64,000 bases of DNA, from assembly GCA_037178975.1 (NCBI GenBank), contig JASJZH010000003.1, positions 4,092,001 through 4,156,000 on the forward strand. The letters run 5' to 3'. Origin of the DNA: Oscheius tipulae (Eukaryota; Nematoda; Chromadorea; Rhabditida; Rhabditidae). Below are positions 1-11,600 of this stretch, one piece after another; the first letter of the stretch is position 1; each line of letters opens with the position of its first letter. A program made the translations under genes and the position numbers. A model generated the notes under the pieces. That model saw only the letters and a list, made by a program, of their open reading frames with translations, was not told the origin of the DNA and did not search any database.

Positions 1-159
1 ACGAGGCCGTTCTTCTCTAAATAAATCTTATCCGCATAGAAATAATGGAAAGTCTCTTGCTTGGGTGCGGTTTACTGTTTTTATTTGGTTTCTCCGCTAA
101 CACGTTGTTTACTGTTTTTTTGCGGTTAAGATTGATGAAGAGGTAACGGAAACGCCGAG

Positions 160-496
160 CTAAGGGAAACATTGGCGAGTTGAAAAAAATGCCCATAATA
201 AGGTAATATAACTCGCTTCCAATATGAAGCTCCAAACATTGTCGCAGAATCGGTAGGTAACAAGCTTCTCAGCTTTGAATTGAACCTGAAAACTTTTTGC
301 TCGAAAAATAAACTAAAAAAAGGAAAACCTTATTTTTGGAGCGAGTAGCCAAAGCTTTGTTGATGTTCTTGTCGAAACAGCCCAGAACTTTCAGAGCCAG
401 TTGTTGAGTGATGAGTCCTTCCTGAATAAATTCATCAAGAGTCGTTTTCAGGGCAGTGCCCAGAGTTGTTTCGCGGTACATCATGTAGGCCGACAT
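160..496 (-). CDS. TFIIA gamma subunit paralogue with a divergent, truncated C-terminus
   Basis: A second copy of the small (gamma) subunit of general transcription factor TFIIA, which binds TBP-TATA complexes in the nucleus. Exon 1 (496-329) encodes the four-helix N-terminal half, with family motifs MYRETTLG and [12 protein letters not shown] 43-bp intron ends in TTTTCAG, and exon 2 (285-160) gives TYRFCDNVW. After FILEA the reading runs into about 16 unrelated residues and stops, at about 97 aa against about 109 for the family. The last beta-barrel strands (VKIVACDG in the neighbouring gene) are therefore missing. A further exon to the left is possible, but I found no matching codons in bases 1-160. 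It lies in tandem with the intact copy. It may be a diverging paralogue or a decaying gene. The start was chosen at MSAYMMYR; a Met at 511 is also in frame. Confidence 0.72.
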
Positions 497-764
497 TTTC
501 TGAAAATGCATCGTTTGAAAAAAGGTTCTTTCGAAGAAAGGTAGAACTCGATATAGAACGAGAACAAAAAGAAATGTTGTTGAGATTAGACTGTATTCAA
601 TACATTTGAAAATAGAAATGTAAGAAGCAAAATATCTAAGGTAATCACAGCTGACAAGTGGAAAAGGCACAACGAGACTAGCCGTTTTTGACAGTGAACA
701 GTAGCAAAATAGGCACAGGAAAAGGGATTGGAAGTGTACAGGTATGCCAAAAAATGATTAATAT

Positions 765-1253
765 TTAAGGATTGTTCTTAACTGATCCATCACAGGCGAC
801 GATTTTGACACGTGGAACATTACCACCCTCAACAGCAACGGCATCTCGGAAATCGACTCGTTCCATCAAGAAGGTCCAAACATTGTCGCAATAGCGATAG
901 GATCGGAGCTTATCGGCCTGAAGAAACATAGCTGGGTTAATTCGAAGAGAAGAGTAGACGATTATTATGGTTATCTGGAGCAGTGCTTCGTATTAGCCTC
1001 ATACATAAATTTGCGGAACGAAAGAAAAGTTGTACCTTGAAAGTGACTTTGTTTTTGGCCTTGAGTTGCAGATTTTTATTGAATGACTTGTCGAAAGCAG
1101 CCATCACTTTCAAGGCTAGTTCTCCTGTGATCAACTCTGAAATCAACAAAATTTCGGAAAAGAAAGAAGCCTACGATCGTTAACCATGTCATCGAGGGTA
1201 TTTTGAAGAGCCTGGCCCAGCGTCGTGTTCCTGTACAGATGGTATGTGGCCAT
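765..1253 (-). CDS. gtf-2A2: Transcription initiation factor TFIIA gamma subunit
   Basis: Small subunit of TFIIA; with the alpha/beta subunit it stabilises TBP on promoters in the nucleus. Three exons read continuously to 111 aa, close to the usual 109. Exon 1 begins MATYHLYRNTTLG and ends with a GTAGGC donor. Exon 2 carries LALKVMAAFDKSFN. The last exon carries YRYCDNVWTFLMERVDF and the conserved C-terminal motif VKIVACDG before TAA. The whole protein is recognisably family-like over its length, so this is the intact orthologue of the pair. It sits about 270 bp upstream of the truncated paralogue on the same strand, which suggests tandem duplication. The AAMP gene follows further right on the same strand. 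Confidence 0.9.
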
Positions 1254-1508
1254 TCTCTTAAAAATTATGTTGAACCCTTCCAAAAAAAAATTATTTCTAC
1301 CGTCTAATGATAAACGCGGAACAATCCAAAAAGATTGAAGAGTTTTTATTTTGGACAGGGTTGTAAAACCCCGGGCCGAGATTTTTGGAAAACCCGGTCC
1401 AGAACTGTTAATTTCACGTACTCCAAATTAAGCAAAATAAAAGACGTGAATGAGTGTTTTAGTGTTGATTCAGCTTATTTTAGCCGAAATAAGTGAAGAA
1501 AAAGGCAT

Positions 1509-1580
1509 TTACGCAAGTTGGACTCGATCCTGGGTTGTCTGATTCGAAGTGACGAACCTTACCAATACACCACGATAGTT
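1509..1580 (-). pseudogene. tRNA-like sequence with A and B boxes but no proper cloverleaf
   Basis: On the minus strand, TGGTGTATTGG fits the RNA polymerase III A-box consensus TRGYNNANNGG. About 30 bases later GATCGAGTC fits the B-box core GWTCRANNC. The spacing is that of a tRNA gene. However, the inferred acceptor stem pairs at only one or two of seven positions, and the anticodon and T stems carry mismatches, so the anticodon cannot be assigned. It is most likely a decayed tRNA or a tRNA-derived repeat lying between the TFIIA and AAMP genes. Confidence 0.3.
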
Positions 1581-1975
1581 GGCTACAACTTTAGAAGGCT
1601 GTAGCTCGCTTGGATAGTGGGATGGCATCTTTTGTTTCATATTCTTAATCTACTCGATAAGCTCTTCAAAATAACACCTAATATGATACTCAACCCTGAG
1701 TTTTTGCGGAATTTGTACCGGATGGAACAAATTTTGGGAAAAGGCCCGACCAGTTGCAACCCTAGTTTTGAATAACAATGACACGAAGAGTAGGAGCCTC
1801 TTATGGGAAAGTGCGAATCGAAATAGCTCAAAGGGTTGGAAACCAATGAAAGAAAGTTTGAACAAAAATATCAACACGTTGAAAGATTCATAACAATCTA
1901 TAGAAAACAAATAGTAGAGCAACAATCACATAACCACCGGAACAATGGTTGGCAACAACACGTAACAAGTAAAAC

Positions 1976-3797
1976 CTAGAACATGGAAAGATCGAAAACG
2001 CGGACGATTCCGCCAACTGCAGCGGTCATAATCCTCAGAGGGCTATGATCCACCAGAGCCAGATCTAGAACCCCGTCGCCTCCATTTCCGAGCTGTTTGA
2101 AGAGACTTCCATCACGAGAGTCAAAGATTCGAATGGTGCCGTCAACAGAAGCTACGACTAGAAGAGGAACAGTTCCATCGGAAGTCCAGAAGGCACGAGT
2201 GATAGCCTGTAAAAGGCAGGTAAAGTCGGATCTCGCCAACAAAACCTGGCTCATCGGTGATCGGAAAATACTGCGTGGCGAAGACGAATTGGTTTCGTAA
2301 ACACAAACGGAGCCGTCATTTCGGCCAACAGCGAACCATGGATGACTGGTGGAGAAGGAAAGACATTCGACACACTGATCGACCTCGTCCTGAAAACGTT
2401 ACTGTTAGCAGATAGAATGATTAGTTCGTGATCCCATTCAGTCTTTCTTCTAATCTAGTCTCCCCAATTGAATCTCAACAGCAGGTGCTGCCACAAAATA
2501 ATAAGAGTGATTACCTCGTCATCGAATGTCTTCGCGTCATTGAGAGGAGCAATTTCCGACACACGACGCAGACTGTCTTCTTGAGCAGTGTTGATTATAT
2601 ACACAAACCCTAAAAACACGAATAAATGAAGATTTGCCAAAACGAGAACCTTTTTGTGTGCCGATCAAAGCGACAGGCTGAGTTGGATGATGTTGAAGAG
2701 CTGTAATCGGACTGTTGAAAGTAAGTTGAGTCGAAGATTGCTCCTTCAGCTGCCACAGACGAACGACACCGTTGTCATAGCCAGCCAGAACTCGTTTTCC
2801 ATCCGGTAGAAGCTGACCGACAGAACAGGCAGCTCCACTTCCTGGATAAACCTAAACGTTTGGATTAGCATCAAGCAAATTGACACCAAACCTTGGATTG
2901 GACAACTCCTTTCGGTCCGATGAGCCACATCCATATCATTCCATCCTTGTCTCCGGCAAAAAGGATATCACTCGTAGAATGCCACGTCATCCATTCTAGA
3001 TCGTTGCAGTCATTGAGCTCAGTTCGAGTCGTCAGCGAAGGAATGTGAGTGATCACAATTTTGCCACTCATGTCGCCGGTAGCCAAAAGGCTTTCGGACG
3101 AATTGAAGAGAACTTGGGTGACCGAGTCTTCGTGAGTGATTTTCAGCACCGGTTCAGTCTCTAAAAAAAATACGTACTTATGAATAGATTTGTCGGCTTT
3201 AAACTACTAATTGAGCACTTTTCGGAACGAGTCATCAATCTACTTTCGCATGGCTTCTCACCATATACGATAAACATGTTTTCGTTTAAATCCTAAAATT
3301 ACTATAGCTTACAATCAGGCGTGTGTGAATCACGGCAGCCTATACTTTCCCGGTTTTGCGAAAAATAGAGCTTACCCGATTTGGTCTGATCGAACAGATA
3401 CGCTACATCATCCTCTCCTCCAGTGGCCAACCAGCGATGAGCAGCTACAGCTATGGCAAAGCAGTCTTGCTCATGAGCCTGAAGGGCGGTACAACTGTCG
3501 TCAACAACTTCTTCGTCTTCCATTGCCGATGCACTAGAAACATGTTTGTAGAGGGAAACTGGATAACTTACTTTGAAGAGCCGGGCATTTCATCGTCATC
3601 ACTTACATAATGATCTTCGGCTCGTCCTTCGCATTCGTAGATCTGAAAACTGTCTCGTTACCTCTGTTAGAGATTGCAAAGTTAAAAACTTCAACGGTTA
3701 GACTAATACGAAAATCTACCTGAGCAATATCTTTCTCGCTGATCTGCTCGTTTTCGTCCTCTTCCACATTTGCCTCGGGATGATGACCTTCCTCCAT
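1976..3797 (-). CDS. AAMP: AAMP-like WD40 repeat protein
   Basis: Orthologue of angio-associated migratory cell protein, a cytoplasmic WD40 beta-propeller conserved across eukaryotes and linked to ribosome assembly and cell migration. The N-terminus (start 3797) is acidic, with two short exons rich in Glu/Asp. Exon 3 has LATGGEDDVAYLFD, and the next exons hold LLATGDMSG, the AAMP hallmark NDLEWMTWH and AGDKDGMIWMW, all in the family order. The last exon ends RVFDLSMF at 1976. About seven introns of 40-60 bp interrupt it, and the mature protein is roughly 450-480 aa. It lies 137 bp downstream of KXD1 on the same strand. A TCCTTCAG acceptor sits 5 bp before its ATG, with an AATAAA just upstream of that, consistent with second-gene position in an operon. 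Confidence 0.88.
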
Positions 3798-3934
3798 TTT
3801 CTCTGAAGGACTATTTATTGAAGCGGATAAGGGATAAAGAGATCGAGGGAAAAGATCAGTAGATGAAATGGAATCACGGTATGGCAATTTCCAAGGGAAG
3901 GAAAATACATTTTTAGGGAGTTGGTCCAAGCAAT

Positions 3935-4330
3935 TTATTCTTCTTCCTCTACCGGCAGATCTGCTTTGATTTCATTGTGAACCTGTCCATAAACAGCTGG
4001 ATATTTTTGGGCAAGGGTAGCCTTGAACAGACGAATCTTCTTGAAAATGAACTCCAGATCCGTCTTCATCTGTAAAACAGTCTCCTTGTGATGTTGCGTA
4101 TCCCTTCTGGCCCTTTCCAAGCGTTTCTCACTCAGCTGGTTGCAATTCGAAAGCATTTCGTTCGTCTTCTCAAACTTCTTCAAACTGGCTCGTTGATGAT
4201 CTATTACTGTTTTCAGCGTTTCTTCGTCAATTTGCGACGTCAAGGCAACAATAAGATGTTGATCTTGAGGGGAATCGGCCGAATCTTGGGATCCGCCGGG
4301 GAAAAATGGAGAATTCATTTCTCTAAACAT
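3935..4330 (-). CDS. KXD1: KxDL motif-containing protein 1 (BORC/BLOC-1-related subunit)
   Basis: Single-exon 131-aa protein matching KXD1, a subunit of the BORC complex that positions lysosomes and related organelles along microtubules. The signature is clear: [19 protein letters not shown] followed by [20 protein letters not shown], which holds the K-x-D-L motif, then [13 protein letters not shown]. The protein is predicted almost entirely alpha-helical or coiled-coil and ends in an acidic VEEEE tail. The stop codon is embedded in GAATAAA, so the polyadenylation signal overlaps the end of the ORF. Met 5 (4318) is an alternative start. It is the upstream member of a tight pair with AAMP and is divergent from epc-1. 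Confidence 0.88.
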   Translation of the reverse strand: MFREMNSPFFPGGSQDSADSPQDQHLIVALTSQIDEETLKTVIDHQRASLKKFEKTNEMLSNCNQLSEKRLERARRDTQHHKETVLQMKTDLEFIFKKIRLFKATLAQKYPAVYGQVHNEIKADLPVEEEE

Positions 4331-5228
4331 GTTTGTTGCACATGGTTAGCATAATTTTTGAGATAAGTATAACATCGATTTGGAGAAGCAAAGCAAACAG
4401 CCCAGCCTCGAAATGTGGAGCAAAAGGAAAACGAAAGAAGAAGAATTGAAAATGTACACGTTGTCAATAATCCAAGTAAAAATTTTTTCGAATTGCCCGT
4501 CTTTTTACATTTGAAACTGAAATGGCGGAAAAAATTTGTTTGGCAAATTTTGGTGAAGTCATTTTCGACATTCCCGTCATTTCTTCCATTCATTTTCTTA
4601 ATCTGGCGCTTCCATATTGTGAAATCTAGGCAGGAATATATTTGCAAATAACGAAAGGCCGGATGAGAACAATAGTAACAAAGGAGAAAATAAATTTTGT
4701 AACCTAATATCATGAAATTTATCTTTCGCTCGAAGTTGTCCCCTTCTGAATACCTATAACCCATTTTTCGTAACTTTTGTCAATTCCGAAGCATATTTCT
4801 AATAACAAATTAGGGGATAATAAGAGGAAAAGGGGATTGAAAGAAACAACACACCCGACATATAAAGCGTTAGGTCATTCGGTGTCTGTTTCGCAATTCA
4901 CAGCTGTCTGCCTCGAATGAACCGCTCGCGACGCATCGCAGCCGGCGACCATCCTACGTGGCCGCTGCTTCCCGCCGGGCCGCCAGTCGATAGTTGGCTA
5001 GGCGCCCTCCCCCGACCGGTCCGCCGCCCCACAGCCGAGCACACAGCCCCACGCGCTATATTCCCCCAAGTGTATACTATATTCCCCATCTTTTTTCTCG
5101 TTTGCCGTTTCTCGGATATGGTCGCCGCCTTCGGCGAATGCTAGTCCTTCCTCAGCTTCAGCTCTACAGGCCACTTGGCAGCCGAGGCGCCTCATCAACG
5201 TGTAGTTACATTCCGGGAGTACACAAAA
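4331..5228. other. Intergenic region between divergent KXD1 and epc-1
   Basis: About 900 bp separate the two divergently transcribed genes, so this is the probable shared promoter region. The left half is AT-rich. From about 4900 to 5220 the sequence turns distinctly GC- and CpG-rich, with pyrimidine/proline-codon runs, and probably forms the 5' UTR or leader of epc-1. Short ORFs on both strands in the GC-rich part have no recognisable domain and overlap one another, so none is called. Confidence 0.5.
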
Positions 5229-8200
5229 ATGGCCACGACGTCCAAAGTCAGTTTCCGAGCCCGGGCACTGGATTCCAACAAGCCGATGAGTGTCTACTAC
5301 TCCAAAGAGTTGCCCGAACTGTCCGAATGTACTCCAATCGCTCGTTCTGTCATGCAAATGCCCACCGGCATGGAGAAGGACGAAGAAATGGTGAGTCCGT
5401 TGGGACCGCCGCTCGATCGATCGTGCAGCATGTCCTATTTTTAGAATAACAACATAGCGTATAGTGTATGCATAGGTTAGGAACTAGCTACATGTGAGGC
5501 TAAAGTTTTTCATAGCTGAGATTCCCACATTGCTCACAAACGGTCAGTCATGACGTCACTCCACTGTGGGACCCCGCGAATCGATTGGCGCGCAGAGAGT
5601 CTCGTCCTTGTTGTGTCTCGTGGGGTTCACGTGCACTCACGTGTAGTATCAGAGCTTATTTTCTACCTCAGTTCGAACTCATTATGCAAATCTTAAAAAC
5701 CAATCTGATTTTTTCGTGTTGCTCATTTTACATATGCAAATGGGGCTTTTTGTAACCTAGAGCGCTGCATATCGTTTTCATCAGAGAATAGTTGCTTCTC
5801 CTCTGAGTTGCATCGTTGTTTTCAACTGAAACGGCCTTTGTGATTAATTAAATGTGTCATAAGCATTGAAAACCACACAAGGTAAAACGGTATCAGATAG
5901 CCCTTATCTTTCTTTGTCTAATCGCTACATGCGGCGGGTTACCAAGTACTGATGACCTTTTGCACACATCATTGAGAAATATGAATAGAGCGGATATTGT
6001 GATGCTTTGAAGCCATATAACATGTTTTCTTTCAGGAATCACATCTTCAAGATGCCATTCTCGCTCAACAAGCCAGCACATCTGGAGTAAAAGTCGATAA
6101 TCACGTCATTCCTACGCCGAAGGTCTTTGCGATAGACAATGATCGTTACAACACAGTCTATCCACCACAGTCTCCTCTGAAAAATGATCAGTACATCAAA
6201 GTTCAAGGTTTGTTCGACTTTTCCTTTTTGTTGGGAAATCCTTTGATTATTTCTCATTCAAATTCAGCAAACTCGTTTGTTTTTGCTAATGAACATTTTT
6301 AGCCTGGGTCTCTTTGGACCAGGAGGAGCCTGATTACGATTACGACTCAGAAGATGAGAAATGGCTAAAAGAACGTCCACACATCGACGAGAGGAGTTTT
6401 GAGAAAGTGTTCGATGCTTTTGAAGCGCAGTCGACTGGTCATATCTGCACGCCAGAAGATATCAAAGGATTGTTACCCCGTGAGTGTTTGCTCAAATTGT
6501 AAAATGCAAATTCGTGTTCTCAGAACATACTGAAGACTTCGTCGGCGAGATTTATGATTACTGGATACAAAAAAGAACACATGCGGCGAAAAATGTGAAA
6601 AACTTTGCCACCGGTGTTGGAGGATTGATTCCAAGGATACGAACTGACAGCCGAAAAGATGCTACAGGCATTAATCCCTACGTTGCTTTCCGAAGACGAG
6701 CAGAAAAAATGCAGACGAGAAAACATCGGAAAAATGATGAAGACTCCTATGAGAAGGTTAGATATTATTTTTTACTGGGAAAATATTAAATGTTCAGGTT
6801 CTAAAAGTCACGTTTGATCTCAGCAAAGCTCATCTGTTGGTGGATATGATCCGGAGGCGGGAAAAGACTAAGGCGGCGTTGGTCGACTTCGATTCGGAGA
6901 TTTTCTCGAAAAGAATGCAGATGGAAGACTTTGGAAATGGTATCTACAACCAAGTCATTTCAAAGATGCGGCAGAACGAGAAGGCTCAACCTGCGACGCC
7001 GACAAATGGATCGAGAACAGATTCGGTACGATCGTTTATTGGAATCCTGTTTACAATCAATTTTCAGGACGCAGGCGCGAAGAAGAAGAAAAAACAGGGC
7101 AAACCTCGCGGAGTCCGACCAACCACTCTGGACAGAGAAATACCAACGCCGGTAAGTTCTTTTATCCTAAAAGACCTCTATTAGTTTGCAAACAAATACA
7201 ACAAACCATGATTTAGGCATGGATGAAGGAGATGAACAAAGTGTGGAACAAACCACCAGCGATGGGGGGTGTCAGTGCTGTCACCGAAGTCGACCGTCAT
7301 GTACAGGCCACGCAAGATGCACACCAAGATGGCCGTTACACATTCAAAAGACGACGTGGCTGTGTCTACAGAGCGCCTATTTTACCAAGCCGAGAAGGTG
7401 TTCCTGACAGTCACCATCTCCACAAAGACGCTGTAGGTTTCATCGGATTTGCTACGAACATTCTGCTTTTAGACTCGTCCCGAGCTGCGTTTTGTACCGA
7501 CCGAGCTGCCAGACGTGAATGGAGATTACCGTTCTGCTATACCGGTCCGTCGACGCATTGGACGCGGTGGCCGAATCATCTACGACCGCATCAACAGCGA
7601 AGAGTCGAGAGTTCCAAGAAATGGATTCGATCCATTCGACGAACATGTCATCGTGGAAACTCTGCCAAAACCCTACCGTTCTAAACCCGTCCCATGGACA
7701 TCTCTTCCTCGCTATGAGAAATATTTTCCCTTCAACGACGAGGAAAGAGAAAAGAAATGGATGGCTAGTGCTGGAGAAGAGCTTGAGGAGGAAAGGTCTC
7801 CGAAAAAAGATCAAAATAATTCGGATGAGAACTCGGGAAACGGGAAGCCGGGCAGAGTGACAGCTCTTGATGACAGGAGCAAGGTAGCAAACTGTGTGGA
7901 AAGAAATGAAAAAGGTGATTTAGGAGGTACCAGCTGAAGAATGGAGGGAAGCCAGTGGCTCTCCAACTGAATCGAACTCGTCGACCGAGTGGACACCACC
8001 GTCACTTGGGACGAGAGCTGCTGCTTTTGCACTTCTGCCCGGCGTGGAAGATGCCAGAACAGGAGATCATCCTCTGACACAGATCCATCCACAAGTCAAA
8101 GAGTTCGTTTTTCGCATTTCCCATCAGTTTTTGTGGCAAAGAATAAAGCAACTGAAAATGAACTCACGGTCCGATTTCCAGATCCATAATGGGTGTGACA

Positions 8201-8325
8201 ACGCTGATGGATTGTACAACGGCTTTTATTCTTCCGCCAGCGCCTATTGGTACCTTATAGTTGCATCTCCTATCCCCCTTCAACTAATCTATCTCAGTGA
8301 TCTTTTTGATTTCGTTCCCCTTTAA
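5229..8325 (+). CDS. epc-1: Enhancer of Polycomb homologue (NuA4/Tip60 acetyltransferase complex subunit)
   Basis: Chromatin protein that anchors the Tip60/Esa1 histone acetyltransferase module of NuA4 in the nucleus. Nine exons: 5229-5390, 6036-6207, 6303-6479, 6524-6756, 6798-7025, 7068-7151, 7217-7432, 7473-7883 and 7924-8325, which keep frame to about 694 aa. The EPcA domain is unmistakable: SFRARALD at the N-terminus, MPTGMEKDEE, then PDYDYDSEDE, then YVAFRRRAEKMQTRKHRKND, then LLVDMIRRREKTK. ATG 5229 is chosen because family identity begins there; an in-frame TTG at 5175 is not needed. The first intron is unusually long (645 bp) and contains clustered regulatory motifs. The last exon is less certain: the final 50 or so residues are hydrophobic and not family-like, so a further intron near 8100 is possible. 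AATAAA signals cluster near 8540-8555. Confidence 0.9.
5551..5741. promoter_or_regulatory. Cluster of CRE, E-box and octamer motifs in epc-1 intron 1
   Basis: Within 191 bp of the long first intron there is a perfect CRE palindrome TGACGTCA (5551-5558), two CACGTG E-boxes exactly 10 bp apart (5628-5633 and 5638-5643) and two ATGCAAAT octamers 50 bp apart (5684-5691 and 5734-5741). Each is a known binding site for bZIP, bHLH and POU factors respectively. A regulatory role is inferred from the clustering only. Confidence 0.45.
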
Positions 8326-8659
8326 TACGAGGTCCACTTATGTATATCTATTCGTTTTGATCGTGTTATCTGCACGCTTTTAACCCTTTCGCTCTCTTCG
8401 CACTCTTTAAACACGCTCTAATCTACACTGGTATTGTTTCCCCGTTACTGTCTCTTCTCTCTCATATTCACCCCCAAATACTTCTTTCCTCCCTTCTACG
8501 CTGCATCGCATGTGTAAGCAGAAAAAACTCAAAAAAGTAAATAAAAATCAATAAATTTTATGTGTACATTATCACAGCCAGTAAAAGGCGGAACCGATAA
8601 ATAGAACTCTGAAACTACTGAATAGGACGAGAAGGGAAAAGGATAAAACGCCCTACTCG

Positions 8660-11600
8660 TTATTTGTTCAAAAGTTCGTCAAGACACTGCGAAGAAGGGA
8701 CCCGTACAGTTTGGACATCGGCTTGCAGCGCCCGCTGCTCGCGTCGATCTACCGGAAGTTGAGGCGCAGTTCGACTTGATTCCGACTCGTTTTCAAGAAA
8801 GCGCACGAATTGTTCGGTCAGACTTAGGGAGTTTTGGCTAGCTTTAGCTACCGATCCAGTAGCACCCTTCGGATAAAAAATAGCGGAGATCTGAAAGCGG
8901 GGGAGGGATGAAAACTAACGAAAAACAACCAACCTTGTCTACGTCTTCTTTCGGGTATTGAAGGATGCTGGCCAGTAGAATGGCGATATCGGCTTTTTTG
9001 TCAACTGGTGAAAGGAAATAACTCATGAAGAGACTTCGCAACGTGGCGTCATCGATCCGATAGCTGGTCTTGCCGTCTTGAGCCACCGTTTTCTGATCTT
9101 CGACTTGATTCTCCAAATCTTCTGAATGGAAATATATGCAAAACTAGAATGAAATGAAACCAATGATCTTCTGTCGACTTGTAATGTCCCTCTGGGCTGC
9201 TTCGAGTTCGTCTTCGACCATTTGCTTTTCCAATTTCACCCTCTTCAGGTCGTCTCGGACAAGGGTAATTTGATTTGAAAGATCCTAAAAAAAAACAATT
9301 GTTTTGTCCACGAAAATAGATTAGCGTACATCAACTTTGAACTGCAGCTGTGCGCACGAATGTTGATAGCTGGCACTTTCTTTCTCATGGTCATTCGATA
9401 TTTCCTTCAACACTCCTTGCAATGAAGAGAGAGCATCAGCTGTTTCTTGTCTAATTCTTTCCACAGTTTGAGCCTCAGACTTCCATTGATCGGCTTCTTT
9501 CTCAGCGTCGTCGAGTCGCATGGTCAAATCAACTACTCGGAGCTGAATAACCAAATATGAACAATTTGAGAATGTGAAAAACCTCGAGAACTCGAGACTG
9601 TTCTGAAGCTCCTTCGGTGGCAGAATGGTGTGACTTTTGAAGATCGGAGACCATGGCACGAAGTTCCATTTCGCGTTTTTCTGCTTCAATCGCCTCAGCT
9701 GTTGATGTTTCTTCCATCAGGAGCATGTGAGATTTGAGACGAGCAAGCTCTTTTTCACGGGCTTCCTTCTCCGAACGTTCCCTTAACCATACTATAAACA
9801 GATTAGTAAGAGGTTTACTTTTCCAAAGCCGCTTCAAGACTTGATTGATTAGCCACGTGCGTACCGAAATCGGCGATCGATTTGTCCCGCTGTTCCAGCT
9901 GCGCAATGACATTCTGGAGCTCATTGTAGTAACGAACACTCTCCTCGTGCTTTTCCGTGACAATCTAAATAAAACTTGGTTACAAATCGAATTTTAACTA
10001 ACCCTTCTAAACTCCTCATTTTGGGCTTGAAGTTGAGTGTTTTGGGCAGACAGCTCTGGCTGATCATTGGCTTTCTTCAACTGCTGCTGGAGCTCTTGAA
10101 CTCGAAGAAGAGAGGCTTCCAGATTGGCTTGAAGAGATTGAATTTCTAGCTCGTGCTGCTCTCTCACAAGAGCCATCTCCGTATCGTGATCTTTTTGCTC
10201 CAAGTCGAACGAGTTCGAAATTTCGGAAGTCGAAGCAGTGACAGCTGTCCGAAGAAGCTCTTCCTTTTCTTCTCTCAGATGATGAAGTTCTTGCTCCAGC
10301 TTGAGAATTTGGCGTTCCTTGTGATCGATCTGAAACCGATAGAAAAATATTAAAAAAAAGATAAAAACTCACAATTGGTTTCTGCACTTGCATTTGTTCA
10401 GCCGCCTCCTGGTATTGAACCTGGAGAAGATTGTTCTGCACGATGAGATCGTCAACACAGTTCTGTCGAACTCCAATTTCCTTCTTCTGTTCTTCCAAAT
10501 CAGCTCGAAGTTTCTCACATTCGTCCGTTTTCTCAGAATTAGAAGCTAGTGCTTCCTTCAGCTGTTTCGTCAACGATTCCAACGACTGCGACGATTCCTG
10601 ACTTTCGAGCTCGCTCAACCGTTCTTTCAACCCATCTCGAACTTGTTCCAATAACCTAAAAATAATGTTATTTTTTTTTCAGAAATGTTGAATCTATACA
10701 TGACTTTCTGCTCCAAAAGATCCGCACGTTCTTTTTCATTGGCGTCGTTATCCTGAGTCAGATTTTGATACTGAGCCATCAAATCGCATTTTTCCTCCAG
10801 AATATTGTTTTTATTGCGTAGAGCGTCTCTTTCTTCTTTCAGCTGGGCGATGACTTTTTCATACTTATCTTCGGATGGATCGTTCTGGATTCTGGAATAT
10901 CTCCATGAACAACACTTTCATAATAATTACTCTCTGATGGTTCCACTGAGTTTCTCGTTATCCTCGATTAGTCTTCTGTTCAATACTCGTAGTTCCTCCA
11001 GTTCTTCCTCGAACATGACGACAGTATCACGGAATCGCTCCACTTCAGTCTTCAGCAGCGAACCTTCATTCTTCGATGACTCCAAAGCAGCCTTCATCCG
11101 GTTGAGTTCGTCGTCGACTGGCCTCACGTCCACAGAATCCTTCAGATTAATGAAGTCGTCCGTCAACTGCTGGAGTTGTTTTTCTGTTTCCGTGTGCTCG
11201 CGACGACACTGCTCATAGCGCTCTTCGTATTCTATCAGATTCGCCCGAAGAGTATCTGAAAAGAAAAAAATTGGTGAATGAGACAAAGCTAACCGATTCT
11301 TTGAATGAGATCTTGGTTCCTGACAGCGATTCCGCCATTACTCTCTTTATAAACTTCGTATTCAGAATTGAGATCGTTATAAGCACGTGTCAGCTCGGCC
11401 GTTTGTCGTCTGAATCGAATAAGGGTTAATTTATGAACAAAGCTCACTTCAAACTTTCGTAGCCGCTGAGCTGCGTGCTCTGTTCTTCCAACCTATCAGA
11501 TAAGGCCAGATTGGCATCTGTCAGTTCCTGAAAACCAGATAAGAACGATTGCTTGAGAGATTAACGTGAATTCGCTGCTGCATCCTGGACAGCTCTTCTT

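Noticed and set aside
1509-1580. Functional tRNA gene
   Set aside because: A and B boxes fit, but the acceptor, anticodon and T stems do not pair; kept only as a low-confidence pseudogene.
4917-5357. Overlapping 75-151-codon ORFs on both strands in the GC-rich block before epc-1
   Set aside because: They overlap one another in several frames, have Pro/Arg-biased composition expected of GC-rich DNA and show no domain; treated as leader/promoter.
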